The position numbers and the translations under genes are program-made. The notes below the pieces were generated by a model. That model was not told the origin of the DNA. It did not search any database and saw only the letters and a program-made list of their open reading frames with translations. Of a DNA stretch of 64,000 bases, positions 31,845 through 40,116 are shown piece by piece (within the stretch, counting starts at the first letter, position 1; every line of letters starts with the position of its first letter). Origin of the DNA: Filimonas zeae (GTDB lineage: Bacteria; Bacteroidota; Bacteroidia; Chitinophagales; Chitinophagaceae); contig NZ_BMIB01000003.1 in assembly GCF_014641615.1 (NCBI RefSeq), positions 1,178,001 through 1,242,000 of the forward strand, written 5' to 3'.

Positions 31845-33983
31845 TTATTTGCCGGTATATTCATCACCATATACAATACCCCTGCCGCTGGTTCCAATAT
31901 ACACCCTTCCAAACACATTTGCATCTGCTGCTATAGCTCTTATACCCAGATACTGGTTATTATCACTGTTAATACGCAACCAGCTTTGCCCGCCATCGGT
32001 GGAGCGAAAAAAGCCATACTGGCCAAACGCCTTTCCTACCACGTAAACAGCAGGGTAGTCTGCCCCCGGAGCCTGCTTACCTAACGCTATTTTATAAGCT
32101 TCCTGCATAGTTTCGTTTTTACTGAACCGGAAGCCACCATCAGTAGAATGATGTAAACCTTCGGGCCCTGCCGTGCACCAGATATCCCCTTCCCTGCCTG
32201 GTGTGGCTTTCAGTTGAGCCTGCCCCAACTGATACGAAGGCAGTTGCGGCACCACAGCCTTGCTGCGTACAAAGGTAGCTGCTGTATCCATGCTGTAATA
32301 GAATACGCCTTGCAAAGCATCATAAGCGTATACCCTGCCGGCATTTACACGGTCGCAAACAGGCTTTAGCTTAGCAGGTACATTCCGGCAAACCTGCCAG
32401 CTGTTTCCTCCGTTAACAGAGCGGTGCATCTCTGCTGCTGCCGGACTCCATACCAGCACACCCGCATCAGCAGTTACGGCAAGGGTGCCTGCACCGGTGG
32501 TTCCGGACGGATAAGCGGTGAAGCTTTGCCAGCTGACACCGCCATCTTTAGAAACAGCGCCATAATTTCCTTTACTATTGTGAAAAGCCCTTACCACATA
32601 GGCTGGTTGCTGCTGCGCAAAGTCTATACTAAAACTACCTCCCTGCTTAGGTGCAAAAGTACCTGCCGGGGGAGAAACATCAGGACTTGGGTGCCGGAAG
32701 CCATCCAGATCCCACACGGTACTTAACAGGGGTACGCCCTGCGGGGGACAAGCCAGATCAGATACTACCAGTTCTTCCAATCCTTCATTATCAAAATCCC
32801 ATTGCAGCGGCCCGTTTGTAACGGCAAACACGCTGCTGTTATGAAATACACCATAACCGGTAACAAACCATGCTTCTTCACTATTAAAAGGATTCATAGC
32901 CACCGCACCAATCCAGTGTGGGGTTAAGGAAGCCGCATAAGGAAATGAAGCACAGTTGTAACCCGCTTTTTCCAGCAATCCTTTCCAGGTGTTACCACCA
33001 TCTGTGCTCAGGTATACCTCATCATGCGGTGCCCAACGGTCTAATGTACTTACCAGCAAAGTATCGCCTGTAACACTGGCTGCAACACCTGCATAGCCGC
33101 CCATCCCCTCCGGTACGGGCAGCTGCCTCCATATACCCGTATGTGTATTAAACTGAAACACCGCTCCTTTTTTAATATCGTTGGGGCCGGGCTGATCTGA
33201 AAAGGTGATAACCAGATTACCGTTGCCACACAGCACTGCCCGCTGGGGCATAAGGCCGGTTGGCTGTCCCGGCACTAATTGCCAGCTTTTTCCTGCATTA
33301 TTGCTGCGGTACAAACCTGCCCCCGTTTGCAAACATCCGGCATACAATACCGGAGTAGCCTTGCCTGCCGTACCGCTTTGCTCATCTGGCAATACAAAGC
33401 CTACTCCGCCTTTACCCGTTGGTACCGGAAACCCCTTCAGCTTATCCCAGCTAACGCCATAATCGGTACTCTTCCATAAGCCATCTTTGCTGGTGCCCAG
33501 ATAAAGGATGCGGTTGTTATGCGGATCAACCTGTAACCGCTCTCCTGTTTGCCTGCCATCTTCATTACCGCCCAGTTGAAAAGGTAAATCGTATTGCTGC
33601 CAGGTTTGCCCACGGTTGGTACTGGCAAACAATGCCGCCTTGCCTGCCCAGGGTTGCGTATACAGGCCGGTAGCTATATATACCAGGTTGGCATCAGAAG
33701 GATCTGTTGCCAGGCTTAATATACCCGAATACGTTTCGTTACTAAAACCATCTGTAAGTGCCACCCAGCTGCGGTAAGTGGTATCCCACCGGTAAGCGCC
33801 ACCTACATCGGTACGGGCATATAACAAACCTTTTTCCCTGGTATGATAAATAAGGCCGGTGACAAAACCACCGGCCCCTGTTTTTACGTTCCTCCAAACA
33901 TAAGACTGTGCTGTAGCAGGCATGTTTCCTGCCATCAGCAACAATAGTATGTTATAAAAAAATATGCTTATACGCACACGCAT
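31845..33983 (-). CDS. GH74 endo-xyloglucanase
   Basis: 712 residues with a signal peptide (1-26, PATAQ-S). It has the two seven-bladed propellers of GH74, shown by repeated sialidase-like Asp-box turns (STNRGQTW, STDYGVSW, SNNAGKSW, STDGGNTW, STDGGQSW). The likely general base is Asp59 in YARTDVGGAYRW and the general acid Asp425 in STVWDLDGFRH. GH74 enzymes cleave the beta-1,4-glucan backbone of xyloglucan. Last gene of the operon after the surface glycan-binding protein (16-base gap), ending at a terminator. No C-terminal sorting domain is visible. Confidence 0.92.
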   Translation of the reverse strand: MRVRISIFFYNILLLLMAGNMPATAQSYVWRNVKTGAGGFVTGLIYHTREKGLLYARTDVGGAYRWDTTYRSWVALTDGFSNETYSGILSLATDPSDANLVYIATGLYTQPWAGKAALFASTNRGQTWQQYDLPFQLGGNEDGRQTGERLQVDPHNNRILYLGTSKDGLWKSTDYGVSWDKLKGFPVPTGKGGVGFVLPDEQSGTAGKATPVLYAGCLQTGAGLYRSNNAGKSWQLVPGQPTGLMPQRAVLCGNGNLVITFSDQPGPNDIKKGAVFQFNTHTGIWRQLPVPEGMGGYAGVAASVTGDTLLVSTLDRWAPHDEVYLSTDGGNTWKGLLEKAGYNCASFPYAASLTPHWIGAVAMNPFNSEEAWFVTGYGVFHNSSVFAVTNGPLQWDFDNEGLEELVVSDLACPPQGVPLLSTVWDLDGFRHPSPDVSPPAGTFAPKQGGSFSIDFAQQQPAYVVRAFHNSKGNYGAVSKDGGVSWQSFTAYPSGTTGAGTLAVTADAGVLVWSPAAAEMHRSVNGGNSWQVCRNVPAKLKPVCDRVNAGRVYAYDALQGVFYYSMDTAATFVRSKAVVPQLPSYQLGQAQLKATPGREGDIWCTAGPEGLHHSTDGGFRFSKNETMQEAYKIALGKQAPGADYPAVYVVGKAFGQYGFFRSTDGGQSWLRINSDNNQYLGIRAIAADANVFGRVYIGTSGRGIVYGDEYTGK

Positions 33984-33999
33984 CAGCTATTGTTATAGT

Positions 34000-35226
34000 T
34001 TAATTCATGTTAACAATACGTACATTATCAAATGCAGCACGGAAGGTGGTAATATCTTCCTCCCCATCGTTATACAGCATCAGCTGTAAAGAACCATTGG
34101 CACCGGCACCTGCAAGATCGCTGATAGATATAGGCGGCTCACCGGAAGCGTTGTAACTACCCGTTCCCTTACGGAAGGCACTCAGCGGTATTACCACCGT
34201 TTGCCAGCCATTGGTACTAAAGGTACCGTTGGGTGCCGTTTCGGATGGTGCATAACGCGCCATGTAATTAAAGTTGCCATTAGGCACAATCATAATAGCA
34301 CCCTGTGTCCATGGCGTAGAAGGCGGCACAGAAATTTCAAATCTGAGGGCATAATTTGCCGCCGGGGCAGCCGCATTGGCAGCAGCCACCCAGGGGCTTC
34401 CGGCAACCATTACTGCGCGGTTATCGCCCCACCACGCGTTATTGCCCGGTGTTATGGCACTGGAAGGGTTTACTACAATAAAATCACCGGTATGGCCGGG
34501 AAACTGATTGTACCACGTAGCGCTGCCATCTGTACTGATGCCCCCCCACTGCTGCCAGCCTCTGTAACTGCTGCCCACATCAAAATTGGCCATAAAGCCA
34601 ACGCCCGGCTGGGCTGCATTGTTAAACGTCCATGAGGTGGTATCTGCTCCATACTCACCACGCACAATCAGCGGCACTGCACCACTTAACACGGGTACCA
34701 CAGCAGTAATAGCAGTAACCGTGTAGGTATAAGAAGTAGCAGCCGTAGCACCAAAGCTTACTGCGCTGAGCTTATAAAAATTGGTACCGGTAATTACAAT
34801 GGTTTTGCCTGCGGCAGCATTGTCGTTACTGGTAGCAATAACCGCTGGCGGTGGTGCCAGAATCTGAAACTTGTACTCTGCAACTCCATTCGGGGTTACC
34901 ACCTTCAGTATATTGGGCACTATGGTGCCATCTGCTCCGGTGGGCGTACTGGCCGGAACCGGAATTATCAGAGAGGTTGAAGTGTTCAACGCCGGGTTAA
35001 TAGGCGCAGCCACATCATTAAAAAACACCTGTTGTACATCTGTAAACCCACCACCCGTTATACGCAGCAGCGTACCGGGCAATACGGCTGTAATGCCGCT
35101 ATCCCGTTTCAGAGAATCTACCAGCGCAACTTTGCTTATAAAAGGGGCGCCTTCTTCCTTTTTACAGGCATACTGACCGGCAGCCAGCAATAATACCATC
35201 AGTATAGAATAATATATGCGTTTCAT
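34000..35226 (-). CDS. Surface glycan-binding lipoprotein (SGBP-B-like, IPT/TIG domains)
   Basis: 408 residues. A signal peptide with a lipobox ends at Cys21 (GQYAC). Two IPT/TIG immunoglobulin-like domains follow (about 40-120, TLLRITGGGFTDVQQVFFNDV; 125-205, KTIVITGTNFYKLSAVSFG), then a C-terminal jelly-roll domain (210-408) rich in Trp and Tyr (GWQQWGG, ATWYNQF, NNAWWGD). This is the layout of SGBP-B proteins, whose C-terminal domain binds xyloglucan in known loci. It would hold polysaccharide at the cell surface for GH74 and SusC/SusD. The gene sits 31 bases after susD. Confidence 0.87.
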   Translation of the reverse strand: MKRIYYSILMVLLLAAGQYACKKEEGAPFISKVALVDSLKRDSGITAVLPGTLLRITGGGFTDVQQVFFNDVAAPINPALNTSTSLIIPVPASTPTGADGTIVPNILKVVTPNGVAEYKFQILAPPPAVIATSNDNAAAGKTIVITGTNFYKLSAVSFGATAATSYTYTVTAITAVVPVLSGAVPLIVRGEYGADTTSWTFNNAAQPGVGFMANFDVGSSYRGWQQWGGISTDGSATWYNQFPGHTGDFIVVNPSSAITPGNNAWWGDNRAVMVAGSPWVAAANAAAPAANYALRFEISVPPSTPWTQGAIMIVPNGNFNYMARYAPSETAPNGTFSTNGWQTVVIPLSAFRKGTGSYNASGEPPISISDLAGAGANGSLQLMLYNDGEEDITTFRAAFDNVRIVNMN

Positions 35227-35257
35227 GATTCATCATTTATCCGGTTAATAAAACAGA

Positions 35258-36880
35258 TTATGGCAGCACACTGAAATCAAAAGCTACCGGTGCTTGTGAT
35301 AGCGTTGGTGTAGAGCCCAGCTCTTCTTCCGGCAGGGGCAGGTATACCGTTTGATCGGTAAAGCCGAAATACTGCGCCGTGCTGGCAAACGTCCACCTGC
35401 GTGGCTGGGTAGAGCCAGCATTATACGTAACGGTATAATTGGCTTTATCCTGCCCCAGTACATAGTTACTGGCAGCCGTTTTGTTAAAATACCACCAACG
35501 TAGTATATCATACCAGGCATTGCCTTCAAAAGCCAGCTCTACCCGTTTCTCCTGAAAAATATCACCGAAGGTAATAGCTGCTTTTTCCGGCATACCTGCG
35601 CGTGTGCGTACGGCATTGTAATACTTCAGCGCCTCGGCATCGGAAGTAGTGGCATTATTCCCCAGAATAGCATCTGCATAAATAAGATATACCTCCGCCA
35701 GCCGCAGCATATAGGTGTTAATATATGCCGTCATAAAGTCGCCTCTCTTATTGTTATCCTCCGGCGATCCGATTATATATTTTTTTACATTGGCAATAGT
35801 ATTATTGGTAACACGTGTGCCACCGTTCTTCTTGTTCAGGTCGGGATAATAATCTCCCTCAAACATCAGCGTTTCTTTGCGCCGCAGCGAGTCGTTGGGG
35901 TTGGCTACATAATATTTTACCAGGTCGGCAGAACCGCCCTGTGCAGCCCCCCAGCCATCACCTGTTTGGGTAATATCGGTACTGAAGGCCATATATGCCT
36001 GGAAGGAGTTGTTTACCCCCCACGGCACTCTTATGTCCATCCATAGCAGTGCAAAAAGGGTTTCGTCGTTTACGCTGGAGGCATTGTTGGTAGCGCTTCT
36101 GAACAGATCAGCATAATTGTCCAGCAACCGCAGGCCGCTGTTATTACATACATCCGCAGCATAGTATTTAGCACTATCCAGATCTTTTTGTAAACGGGTG
36201 CCGGTTTGTCCGTAACCACTTCTGGTAAGGTACATCTTGGCCAGCTCTCCTTCTGCTGTGTATTTGCTGATGCGGCCTTTCTGGCTGTAAGCCGGTGTAG
36301 CCGGCAGGTTATCTGCCGCATAACGCAGATCGCGTATAATAAACTTCCACACATCTTCAATAGTATTGCGGTGCGTTACCTTACCCAGCTGGGTAAGCGG
36401 GTTGTACATAATAGGTACTGCGCCCCAGTTGCTTACCAGATAGTAGTAGGCCATGGCACGCATAAACCGGCACTCTGCATAAGCCTGCTTTTTTACAGCA
36501 TCACTTACAGTGCTTCCCTGTGCGTTTTCTATATTGTACATGGTAAGGTTACTCTGTGCAACAATTTTGTAAAACGATTTATACCCTGCCAGTAATGTAT
36601 TCTGATCAGTAGAGGGTACGCTAAACTGAATATACGCAGTACGGTCGTTAGAATTAAGGTTGCCGCCACGGGCTTCCCCAAAGGACAGAAAAGCTTTGTC
36701 GTTATAATCAAACCATACGATATTGTACAGTGCCGCCGTACCTGCAATTACCTCCTCATCCGTTTTATAAAAGTTGTCGGAGGTAACCTGGTCTATAGGC
36801 GGATTATTCAGAAAGTCTTTGTTACAGCCGGCTACCAGCAAAGCAGCCAACGTTAGTATACAGGTAATAGATGATTTCAT
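35258..36880 (-). CDS. SusD/RagB family lipoprotein of the xyloglucan locus
   Basis: 540 residues from MKSSITCILT; a Met two codons earlier is equally possible. Signal peptide with lipobox LVAGC (lipidated Cys19). SusD features include NKDFLNNPPIDQVTSDNFYKTDEEV at the N-terminus, CRFMRAMAYYYLVSNWGAVPI in the TPR-like part, MLRLAEVYLIYADAILG, and the C-terminal FQEKRVELAFEGNAWYDILRWWY. It caps the SusC channel and binds xylogluco-oligosaccharides. It begins 13-19 bases after the SusC stop. Confidence 0.94.
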   Translation of the reverse strand: MKSSITCILTLAALLVAGCNKDFLNNPPIDQVTSDNFYKTDEEVIAGTAALYNIVWFDYNDKAFLSFGEARGGNLNSNDRTAYIQFSVPSTDQNTLLAGYKSFYKIVAQSNLTMYNIENAQGSTVSDAVKKQAYAECRFMRAMAYYYLVSNWGAVPIMYNPLTQLGKVTHRNTIEDVWKFIIRDLRYAADNLPATPAYSQKGRISKYTAEGELAKMYLTRSGYGQTGTRLQKDLDSAKYYAADVCNNSGLRLLDNYADLFRSATNNASSVNDETLFALLWMDIRVPWGVNNSFQAYMAFSTDITQTGDGWGAAQGGSADLVKYYVANPNDSLRRKETLMFEGDYYPDLNKKNGGTRVTNNTIANVKKYIIGSPEDNNKRGDFMTAYINTYMLRLAEVYLIYADAILGNNATTSDAEALKYYNAVRTRAGMPEKAAITFGDIFQEKRVELAFEGNAWYDILRWWYFNKTAASNYVLGQDKANYTVTYNAGSTQPRRWTFASTAQYFGFTDQTVYLPLPEEELGSTPTLSQAPVAFDFSVLP

Positions 36881-36899
36881 TGTCATGCGCTTTAAACAG

Positions 36900-39800
36900 T
36901 TAAAACTCAGCAATCAGGTTAAAAGAATACATACGGGTGTTGGGGTAACGGCCGTTATCCAGCCCCGACATGGTAGTACCACCATAGTTTACCATACCCA
37001 CCTCAGGGTCGTAGCCTTTATAGCCGGTAATGGTAAACAGGTTTTGTACGTTCACAGCCACGCGCAGACTTTTCAGCGTAAGCGGACTAATCAGTTTAGC
37101 GGGCAGGTTGTAGCCCAGTGCAATGTTTTTTACACGCAGGTAGCTGCCACTTTCCACAAACCACTGACTCATACGGTTGTTACCGTTGGGGTCGCCGGGT
37201 GCCATACGCGGTATGTTATGGCCGGGGTTACGCAGGGTAACGGTGCTGCTGTCGTTAACATTTATGCTGGTTGGCCGCGCATAGTTGGTAATGGAAGAAA
37301 AATAGTTGGCGAAAGTGCCGGAGTTAAACGGTATCTCATTCATATAACGCTCGTAGTTCAACAGATCGTTCCCTACCGATCCGGTAATGAATATATTCAG
37401 ATCGAAGTTTTTGTAGTTAAACGCGTTGTTAAAACCAAATGTCCATTTAGGCCATGGGTTACCAATTACCACACGGTCTGCCGCATCAATTACGTTATCG
37501 TTGTTCTGGTTTTTAAACTTAATATCTCCTACCCAGCTACCCTGTGTAGGGGAAACTGCTTTAGACGCAGCCTGCGATGGATGTCTGCGTATATCTGCCA
37601 GATTCTGAAACAATCCTTCCGCTATATAACCTGTCATCATACTGGCAGGCTCACCTACGCGTGATGTAAACTGCGCCTGGGTAGTGTTGTAGCTGATGTT
37701 GATGGGAGCCGAAAGGGCTGTGATCTTATTTCTGTCCATAGAAAAATTCACCGTACTTTTCCATACAAACTGCTTATTGCTTACGTTGACGGTGTTAACG
37801 GAAATGCCGATGCCCTTATTACGCATAGACCCACCGTTGGTGGTAGGCCAGCTGAGGTACCCGGGCGAGTAGGCAATATCACCACCGTAAAAATAAGAGT
37901 ATGGGCTTATTGTAAGCAGTCTGGATATGTTCTTGATATAGGCATCAGCGGTTATCTGAACACGGTTGTTCCATAAACTTACATCCAGCCCTACGTTAAA
38001 GGTTTTGGCCTCTTCCCACTGCATAGCAGGGTTAGAAAAGTTCTGCGATAGAAAGCCGGATCCAAAGGCGGTAGGAATGGTTTGCAGCACTGCAAAGTAC
38101 CCCTGCGCATTGGAGTTGCCGGTAACACCGTATTCTACCCGCAGTTTGGCATCGTTCACAGCTTTTACAGACTGGTTGAAAAAGTCTTCTTTACTTAAAC
38201 GCCAGGCAGCTGACACAGAAGGGAAGCCACCCCAGCGGTTTTCAGAACCAAATACTGAAGAGCCATCCCTGCGGTAAGTACCCTGCAGTATATAACGGTC
38301 TTTCAGCGTATAGTTCAACCTGCCAAAATAGCTTTCCCTGCTGCCTCTGCTTTTGGCACTGTTATTTACTGCAGACTCTGCATCACCACCGCTCAGCTCC
38401 TGTACAGTATTGGTAACAAAATCTTTACGGTAGCCATGCAGGTTTTCACTGCCATAACGCTGTGCCTCATGTGCTACCATGGCTTGTATAAAGTGTCCGT
38501 TAAACCATTTGCTGTACTGCACACGGGCGTTCAACCCCCACCAGTAGTTATTGGAAGCCGTGCGGCTGGAGTTGCTGGTTGCGTTTACAAAGCCACCAAA
38601 CTTATAAGAGGGGTGAAAAATATAATTATTGCGGTACTGATAATTACCATTGAAATCGGCATGCACCTCTAAATCTTTCGTAACATTTACATTGGCATAT
38701 ATACCACCGATAGCCGCGAGTGCTTTGTTATAGTCATTGTTTATACTGGCCAGCGCTATAGGGTTAGAAAAAGCAAACTGCGTAACAGCCGGGCCGCCCC
38801 AGCTACCATCTGCATTTTTTACTGCCACGGCGGGCGACTGGCGGATAGCCAGATCAATAACACCGGCATTGGTGGTGTTAACCCTTTCATTGGTAAGGCT
38901 TACACTGAGATTAGTACCAACCTTCAACCATTTGCGCGCGTTATTATCCAGGTTTATGCGGAAGGCACCTCTTTTAAAACCAGAGCCAGGTGCAATACCT
39001 TCCTGGTTAAAGTATTCGCCAGACAGGTAAAAAGTACTTTTATCATTACCGCCACTCAGCGAAAGACTTTGTTTGTTGAGCAAGGTTCTGCGGAAAAGTT
39101 CATGCTGCCAATCGGTACCAGGCCCAAGCACAGCAGGATCTTTAAACTCCGGATCAGCAGCGGGGCCGCCTACCGCCTGTACATCATTACGATAACGCGC
39201 ATAAGCAGGCAAATCCATCACTTCAATACGGTTAGGTCTGTCCTGCAACGTTAGTAAAGAGTTCAGATTAATTTTCGTTTCGCCTGCCTTACCTCTTTTG
39301 GTAGTAACCAGTACTACACCGTTGGCACCTACTGAACCATAAATACTGGTAGCAGAAGGCCCCTGCAGAATGTTGATGGTTTCTATATCATCGGGGTTGA
39401 GGGAGCTGAGCAGGTTGGCAAAACCCTGCGGACGGTTGTTAGGATCATCGGCCATATTATCCGGCTTGTACTGTACGCCATCTATTACATAGAGTGGCTG
39501 GGTAGAACCGGTTAATGAGCCCAGCCCGCGTATAACCACTGACGTGGCAGCACCAGGCTGACCGCTGTTATTGGTTACATATACGTTGGGCGACCGGCCC
39601 TGTAAAGCCTGGTCAAACGTAGTGTTTACCGTTCTTGAAATGTCTTTGGCGGTAACCGTAGTCTGCGCACTGCTAAGGTCAGTTTTCTTCTGCGTGCCAT
39701 AACCTACCACCACCACATCGGTAAGTGTGGCGGGGTCTTCCGTAAGCTGTACGGTAGTGCTGCTCATACCAGGCGTTACCTTCACTTCTATGCTCAGATA

Positions 39801-40061
39801 GCCCATACTGGAAAACACCAGTACATTGCCATCGGTTGCGCGAATAGAAAAGGCGCCTTTGCCATCGCTGATAGTAGCATTACCAGCACCAACGGCCCCT
39901 TTAACAAATACAGTTACATTAGAAAGCGGTACGCCTTTAGAAGTAACTGTGCCGGTAATAGTGCGGCTGGTATTGCCGGCTTGTGCCAACAACAGGTTAA
40001 CAGAATTAATAAGCAGTAGCAGCAGCCACGCTGCCTTTCGTATTGGCTTTTCTTTTTTCAT
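36900..40061 (-). CDS. SusC/RagA family TonB-dependent transporter of the xyloglucan locus
   Basis: 1053 residues from MKKEKPIRKA. The longer reading from 40169 would place 36 non-signal residues ahead of the signal peptide. Order: signal peptide (1-27), CarboxypepD-regulatory-like domain (about 32-110), TonB box VVVVGYG, plug (PLYVIDGVQYKPDN, IYGSVGANGVVLVTTKRG), then a large barrel ending YSFNLIAEF. No STN domain. It imports xyloglucan oligosaccharides into the periplasm with its SusD lid. The gene follows GH31 by 55 bases on the same strand. Confidence 0.95.
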   Translation of the reverse strand: MKKEKPIRKAAWLLLLLINSVNLLLAQAGNTSRTITGTVTSKGVPLSNVTVFVKGAVGAGNATISDGKGAFSIRATDGNVLVFSSMGYLSIEVKVTPGMSSTTVQLTEDPATLTDVVVVGYGTQKKTDLSSAQTTVTAKDISRTVNTTFDQALQGRSPNVYVTNNSGQPGAATSVVIRGLGSLTGSTQPLYVIDGVQYKPDNMADDPNNRPQGFANLLSSLNPDDIETINILQGPSATSIYGSVGANGVVLVTTKRGKAGETKINLNSLLTLQDRPNRIEVMDLPAYARYRNDVQAVGGPAADPEFKDPAVLGPGTDWQHELFRRTLLNKQSLSLSGGNDKSTFYLSGEYFNQEGIAPGSGFKRGAFRINLDNNARKWLKVGTNLSVSLTNERVNTTNAGVIDLAIRQSPAVAVKNADGSWGGPAVTQFAFSNPIALASINNDYNKALAAIGGIYANVNVTKDLEVHADFNGNYQYRNNYIFHPSYKFGGFVNATSNSSRTASNNYWWGLNARVQYSKWFNGHFIQAMVAHEAQRYGSENLHGYRKDFVTNTVQELSGGDAESAVNNSAKSRGSRESYFGRLNYTLKDRYILQGTYRRDGSSVFGSENRWGGFPSVSAAWRLSKEDFFNQSVKAVNDAKLRVEYGVTGNSNAQGYFAVLQTIPTAFGSGFLSQNFSNPAMQWEEAKTFNVGLDVSLWNNRVQITADAYIKNISRLLTISPYSYFYGGDIAYSPGYLSWPTTNGGSMRNKGIGISVNTVNVSNKQFVWKSTVNFSMDRNKITALSAPINISYNTTQAQFTSRVGEPASMMTGYIAEGLFQNLADIRRHPSQAASKAVSPTQGSWVGDIKFKNQNNDNVIDAADRVVIGNPWPKWTFGFNNAFNYKNFDLNIFITGSVGNDLLNYERYMNEIPFNSGTFANYFSSITNYARPTSINVNDSSTVTLRNPGHNIPRMAPGDPNGNNRMSQWFVESGSYLRVKNIALGYNLPAKLISPLTLKSLRVAVNVQNLFTITGYKGYDPEVGMVNYGGTTMSGLDNGRYPNTRMYSFNLIAEF

Positions 40062-40116
40062 ATGCAAACGAGTGTATTTTCTGAAATAAGCTGCCCGCAG
40101 GCAGCCGGTTACTGTG

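Noticed and set aside
36774..37664. 296-codon open frame on the plus strand
   Set aside because: Antisense to the end of susC and start of susD in the xyloglucan locus, both well supported.
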